A stretch of 64,000 nt of DNA from Anisodus tanguticus (Eukaryota; Streptophyta; Magnoliopsida; Solanales; Solanaceae). The position numbers and the translations under genes were made by a program. The stretch covers positions 10,747,188 through 10,811,187 of the forward strand of contig CM067548.1 in NCBI GenBank assembly GCA_034509755.1, written 5' to 3'. A model generated the notes under the pieces. The model was given only the letters and a program-made list of their open reading frames with translations, ran no database searches and was not told the origin of the DNA. Positions 59,153-64,000 of the stretch are shown here, piece after piece (within the stretch, counting starts at the first letter, position 1; the number at the start of each line of letters is the position of its first letter).

Positions 59153-60631
59153 ATGACCCGAATTGGAAAATTGTTATGACTGATGAATATAATGCTCTTA
59201 TTGATAATAAGACGTGGGAGTTGGTGTCCCGTCTATCTGGTATTAATATTATCAGATCTATGTGGATTTTCGCTCATAAGGAGAATTCAGATGGTTCATT
59301 TGCTCGACATAAGGCGCGGCTTGTGGGTGATGGTAAGACTCAGCAGGTTGGTGTAGATTGTGGGGAGACGTTTAGTCGGGTGGTAAAGCCAGCTACCATT
59401 CGCATTGTTCTTAGCTTGGCTCTTTCGAAGGCATGGCCTATTCATCAGTTGGATGTAAAGAATATTTTCCTACATGGTGATCTCAAGGAAATAGTCTATA
59501 TGCATCAGCTGTTGGGATTCAGGGATCCCAAACATCCTCATCATGTCTGTTTGTTGAAGAAGTCCTTATATGGGCTTAAGCATTCTCCACGGGCCTGGTA
59601 TACGCGGTTTTCAGACTATGTTTCGACTATTGGGTTCACTCACAGCAGGTCGGATAATTCATTGTTCATCTACCGTCGTGGGTCATCAGTGGCCTATATT
59701 CTGTTATATATGGATGATATTATTTTGACTGCCTCTTCCAATGCTCAGCTCTGAGTTTGCTATAAAAGACTTGGGGCCCTTGAGTTACTTTTTGGGGATT
59801 GATGTCACTTGTCATTCCGATGGGTTGTTCTTATCTCAACGGAAGTATGCAACTGAGATCATCGAGAGGGCTGGGATGTCATCCTGTAAGTCCACTTCCA
59901 CTCCAGTTGATACTAAGCCCAAGCTTAGTGTCGCGGCTGGCGTACCCTACGAGGATCCGACCCGCTATCGCAGTCTTGTAGGGGCCCTTCAGTATCTTAC
60001 CTTTACGAGACCGGCTATTTCATATGATGTCCAGCAGGTGTGTTTGTTCATGCATAATCCCATAATTGAGCACATGAATGCACTCAAACGCATCATTCGG
60101 TATATTCAGGGTACACTTGACTATGGTTTGCAGTTGTATCCTTCCTCGATGTCTACACTTGTCTCGTATACGGATGTTGATTAGGGTGGTTGTCCAGACA
60201 CCAGACGATCTACGTCTGGCTATTGTATGTTCCTTGGAAACAACTTGGTCTCCTGGTCTGCGAAGCGTCAGTCGACTCTATCCCGCTCAAGTGTCGAGGC
60301 TGAATATCGAGGGGTAGCTAATGTGGTCTCGAAATCATGTTGGTTACGTAATTTGCTTTTGGAGCTTCATTGTCCTATTCAGAAGGCAACCTTGGTTTAT
60401 TGCGATAATATTAGTGCCATCTACCTTTCTGGTAATCCAGTTCAGCACCAACGCACTAAGGATATCGAGATGGACATTCACTTTGTCCGCGAAAAGTTGC
60501 TCGGGGTCAGGTACGCGTCTGTCATGTCCCGTCAAGATATCAAATTGCAGACATCTTTACAAAGGGTCTTCCCTCGGTCCTTTTTGAAGATTTTAGGGAC
60601 AGTCTCAGCATTTGAAGACCGTCCGCTATGA
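59140..60631 (+). pseudogene. Copia L reverse transcriptase and RNase H (broken)
   Basis: The first frame (59140-59754) gives NKTWELVS, ARHKARLVGDGKTQQ, QLDVKNIFLHGDLKE, KKSLYGLKHSPRAWY and the catalytic LLYMDDIILTASS. A shift leads to IKDLGPLSYFLGIDV and RYRSLVGALQYLTFTRPAIS, a TAG at 60182 in SYTDVD, then after another shift SWSAKRQSTLSRSSVEAEYR, YCDNISAIYLSG and KDIEMDIHFVREKL. Only two shifts and a stop break it, so it is the least damaged pol in the window. Confidence 0.88.
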
Positions 60632-60642
60632 CTGCGGGGGTG

Positions 60643-60943
60643 TGTTAAATATACACAATATACATGTATATTGTGTATATTGTGTCTCGGATGACTCTTG
60701 GTTTCCAGTCCCCTTTGTACCGTGTATATGGTAAATATTTAGTATCCTAGCTTAGGTAATATTGTAATGTATTAGTATTGTACACTTACCGTAATAATTG
60801 TATTACCATAAATGTATAGTTAGTATCCAAGTAGAATAAGGTTTTAGGAATAGAATAGGAATATGATTTTCCTATTATGGAAATATGTAACTTGTATAAA
60901 TAATCTTTCAATCAATGAAAATAATCAAGGAATTATTTCTTTC
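60643..60943 (+). repeat. Copia L 3' LTR
   Basis: TGTTAAATATACAC to ATTTCTTTCA, 301 bp, directly after the polypurine tract. A 34-bp perfect palindrome lies at 60648-60681 and TTGTATAAATAATC (a TATA-like box) near 60890. Confidence 0.75.
60648..60681. repeat. Perfect 34-bp palindrome
   Basis: AATATACACAATATACA is followed at once by its exact reverse complement TGTATATTGTGTATATT, 5 nt inside the LTR. Confidence 0.95.
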
Positions 60944-62070
60944 ATATATATACTAGTTTTTTGATACGTGCGTGGTACATGGATGCCGCGTCAAAAAGTA
61001 TAAATTTATGTGAATTCCTGGATAAACACATGCTTGGCAAAAGAGTAATATGTTGTAATTTTTGCATGTATATTTGACATTGTTATCAAATCCTCTTAGA
61101 CCATCCTTTTATTATTGCATAAGTCATTTTAAGGATTCATATTTCTAAATAGCATGATAGGTGCATGTTGTCAAAACTCAAAACTAACATGTTCAAGGAA
61201 ACTATTTAATTTCTTATTAGTATTCGTAAGTGTGTGCGCGCGCTAATATATATAGATAGATAGATATATAGAGAGAATAAGAGAAACGTAAATGACATAA
61301 TTAATTTGATCAAATGGTGGAAGAACATGTGGCGATAAGTATATTCCTCTTCATAATAGTTGTTGTTATTATATTCTGCAGACTTCAGAGTCAAGACTAA
61401 TACTCTGTGTTTTTAAATTATCTTTTGCTATTTGCACTTCCTGATCCGTTACAAACGCGAAATAAGAAGTGACTGAATCTAGAGTGAGCATTACGTACTC
61501 ACAAGAAAATCTCAAAATATAGTTCCAAAATGCAAATAATTGATGCAATGCTTTCAGTACATTTCATCAGGTCATTAGTTGAATATATACCGTCCTAGAA
61601 GAAATGAATCTATTTCCACAAAAATACTCATCTTTATAGGTAAGAAAATTCAGAGCTGCACTGCCAGATGAATGTAGAATTTGGATATTCACTTCTTTTC
61701 TTATAATCTCTAAATCGTTTTTAAATATTACTGTAAGGTGTAAGCCTAAACACTTGTTCCAAATTCCAAAATAAAAATTACATTATTTCATGTACGGAAA
61801 AGGGGCAAAATATCCTTAACGTATGAGAAAAAGTTCACAAATACTCTCCTTCCACCTCTTGATCTAAAAGTACTGTCAGTTTTTTTTTTTGGCTTAAGGT
61901 CCTTCCACCTTTTGATCTAAAGAATACCCTCAACCTTCATTTTTAGTCATAACATGCATATAACATTAAATAGAGAGTGTTGTATGAGATTATCTATCCT
62001 AATATTTAGAAATAATTAATTACATAAATTTCCAAAAGATAGATAATCAAACAGTAATAAATAAAGTAAG
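60944..62070. other. Anonymous A/T-rich DNA
   Basis: No gene is recognised. A GATA/TATA-type microsatellite lies at about 61243-61275. From 61797 (GGAAAAGGGGCAAAATATCC) to about 61970 the sequence has the style of a MULE terminal repeat, with two copies of a CCTTCCACCTCTTGATCTAA block at about 61849 and 61901. Confidence 0.4.
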
Positions 62071-62634
62071 TCAAACCCAAACGTTACTACTTTCTTCTTG
62101 AATTATCACCCTGATTGTTTTGATCTTGCAGTGGTTTGAAATCCATAAAATCGTTTGGAACATGTGATGGCTTATTAAAAAATCACTTCCATGCTTTTTA
62201 GAACGAAATGGCTTCACACTACTTGAAACACAACGCTGGCAATTATATTTCCATATCCAAAAGGTTATTGTCCGACTCATAGTATCTTTCTGGGGATATT
62301 TGTCTAACACCCATAGTGATAATGATAGACAACAACCACATCATTTCAAAACTATACCGGAGAATAGAGAATCGCTATTGCTTAATCCCTTGTTATATAA
62401 ACGAGTTTTGTGGAATCCCTCTCTTGTTAGTAACCTAAAGAAATAATCTTGGTTTAGTCTCATCTTGTAGAAATTGCAGCGCCTTTTTAACGGCCAAAAG
62501 GGTGAAGGCTTATAACATAGGCATGAAATGATATACGGCTGTAGGGATTCGGAATTTAATTGTCGTTTCCCGTAGGCAGGAGCATCAGTCGCTCTTTGGT
62601 TCTGACGAATCAACAAAGGACTATGAAGCGACAC
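62071..62634 (-). other. Unassigned region with two minus-strand open frames
   Basis: Two frames without overlap (62634-62341, 97 aa; 62310-62071, 79 aa) contain KRRCNFYKMRLNQDYFFRLL and TFWIWKYNCQRCVSSSVKPF. Base composition here is less A/T-rich than its surroundings. I recognise no family. It could be a captured gene fragment or an organelle-derived insert; no function is proposed. Confidence 0.25.
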
Positions 62635-64000
62635 ATTATACTTATTTATGAGTAGTTTTTGGGTTGTGACGATTAAACAAAGGAGTGTACCGGCATTTTT
62701 TACTTATTTTTTAATTAATAAATGGGATATTTAGGTTATTTAAAAAAATATTTTAGTAATTTAACTTTCAAATTAAGGAGTTCATGTTTTTAATATAATA
62801 TAGATAGATTATAATCACAAGTGAAACAAGCACAGCAACGTAAGAGAAACGGTCAGACTCAGACAAGAAATTACAATAATATGAACATGATGATAACAAA
62901 ATCGAATACGTCATGGTAACGCATTCTGGCAGGAAGAAGCAATAGCTAACTTAGATAAACAATATTAAGACCCCACATTGTGAAATTTCACTGAATATGT
63001 TGTTGTTGTATAGCATGTGGCTCTTGGGGCTATTGGGTTCTTTACCTTAAAAATCATGAAGGATATCTAGTGGGAAACTCACAAAAATTCATGTATAAAC
63101 GTTAACGGAATTTCATCATCCATAAATAGAAAGTTAAAATATACCCTTCGTAGTTTTGATTGATAATTACCCCTCCATTTAAGAAACTTGTTAACATGTA
63201 GCTATGACGTAGTAAGTGAATAAGTGATCAATTAAATTAAAATATGTGACATTTAATTTATTTTATCATATAAAAAAATATCAATATTTTATATTTAAAA
63301 AGGTAAATTTCTAAACCCCCACCATAGTTCTTCTAGATTTTCATTCTCTTTTTTTCAAATCGGAGTAATTCTTCGCCATCGAATCATAAGAATCGCCTGA
63401 TTTAACCTTGTAAGGAAAAGAATGGGCCAATACCTCCCCATCCAAGCAATCACAAAGGAAAGGAATGTTAATTCTTGTCAAGGCTATGACACTATCCTGA
63501 TTAGGGATGTTGTCCTTGTTGGTGTAAGCTACAATTCTGGTATACTGGTGGAGAACATCTGTTATATTAAAGTGAGATATGAACCCCCGCCATACATAGA
63601 ATGAACCTAAAGCTAAATCACACCCTTTCTTGCATTTGGACTTATCTGTGTCCAGATTTATGGTTCAGAACTGACAATTATGGCGAGAGTGGTGGTTGTG
63701 GTAGCTGGTGGGTTAACAGAAGGAAAGGAGGGTGGGAGTTAGACGGAAAAGTAATGGGTTTGGGTAAAAAGGTGGAAAAGTAAAGGGTTAATTTTTGGTA
63801 AATTAACTGGTGGAACTGGAGGCGGTGGACAATGATGACAATAGCGGAGAAGAAGAAGGGGAAGTGGTGGTTTGATGGAGATAAGAAGATTAGTATTGTA
63901 TTTTTTATAGAAAAGGAAAATTACATTGCAAAATTCAATTGGTATGATTTAAAACAAAAGAAAAAATATATATACACATGAGAAGGCCTCCTAGTTGATG
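62635..64000. other. Anonymous DNA at the right edge
   Basis: No gene is recognised. ATACCCTTCGTAG...TACCCCTCC text at about 63140-63180 and the G-rich AAAGTAAAGGGTTAATT to GGCGGTGG block at 63770-63830 resemble MULE terminal and subterminal repeats. The frames at 63422-63783 have no recognised domain. Confidence 0.3.

Larger units (their letters stand above)
58383..60943 (+). mobile_element. Copia remnant L, plus strand: integrase end to 3' LTR
   Basis: It starts inside integrase and runs through RT and RNase H to a polypurine tract (ACTGCGGGGGTG, 60631-60642) and a 301-bp LTR. It is related to remnant K by protein motifs but in the opposite orientation; the two meet at 58361-58382. The 5' half is missing. 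Confidence 0.85.

Overview
The window is plant nuclear DNA: A+T-rich, repeat-dense intergenic (probably heterochromatic) sequence with no intact host gene. The repeat families (Ty3/gypsy chromovirus elements with long terminal repeats that open TGTTACACCCC or TGTCACACCCC, Ty1/copia elements primed by initiator-Met tRNA, an L1-type LINE, an RTE-type LINE and Mutator-like elements carrying a plant mobile domain gene) point to a eudicot, most likely Solanaceae-like. The family assignment is inference from sequence style only.

Most of the window can be explained as one old Mutator-like element (MULE) blown apart by later insertions. Two similar terminal inverted repeats lie at 3833-4011 and 54915-55038, with 8/9-matching A/T-rich 9-bp flanks. 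Between them, on the minus strand, is a broken plant mobile domain (PMD) gene: exon 1 at 54851-54487, its continuation at 26187-25777, then exons at 25690-25519, 25430-25003, about 24920-24530, and a tail ending with a stop at 20784. Small introns (86 and 88 bp) are visible. Four insertions enlarge the MULE from about 5.2 kb to 51 kb: (a) a copia element, 4017-12853, with flanks catac/cacac; (b) a minus-strand LTR element, 13485-19957, with no coding capacity; (c) a small MULE, 21152-23553, carrying an RTE LINE fragment, with a 9-bp duplication AAAAATCAA, inside a PMD intron; and (d) a 28.3-kb nest, 26188-54481, with a perfect ATAAT duplication, inside PMD exon 1.

Nest (d) has several levels. 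Its outer shell is a minus-strand LTR (26188-26431, about 27711-29742, about 54194-54481). It holds a gypsy 3' fragment (26432-27710), a plus-strand gypsy 5' LTR with primer site (29743-32154), a minus-strand gypsy 3' LTR plus integrase (32155-35850), and an L1 LINE. The LINE is split at 40089/52810 by a gypsy LTR with no visible internal region, and that LTR is split by a complete but decayed 9.9-kb chromovirus (40409-50299; duplication CATAT).

Outside the MULE, positions 1-3362 hold a gypsy 3' end followed by a minus-strand LTR, and the same order recurs at 26432-29742. On the right, 56468-60943 holds a truncated minus-strand gypsy LTR and two copia remnants joined head to head; 60944-64000 is mostly anonymous, with TIR-like repeats. 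All coding regions carry stops or frameshifts, and the checked ones are largely G-to-A or C-to-T type changes, as expected for silenced, methylated repeats.
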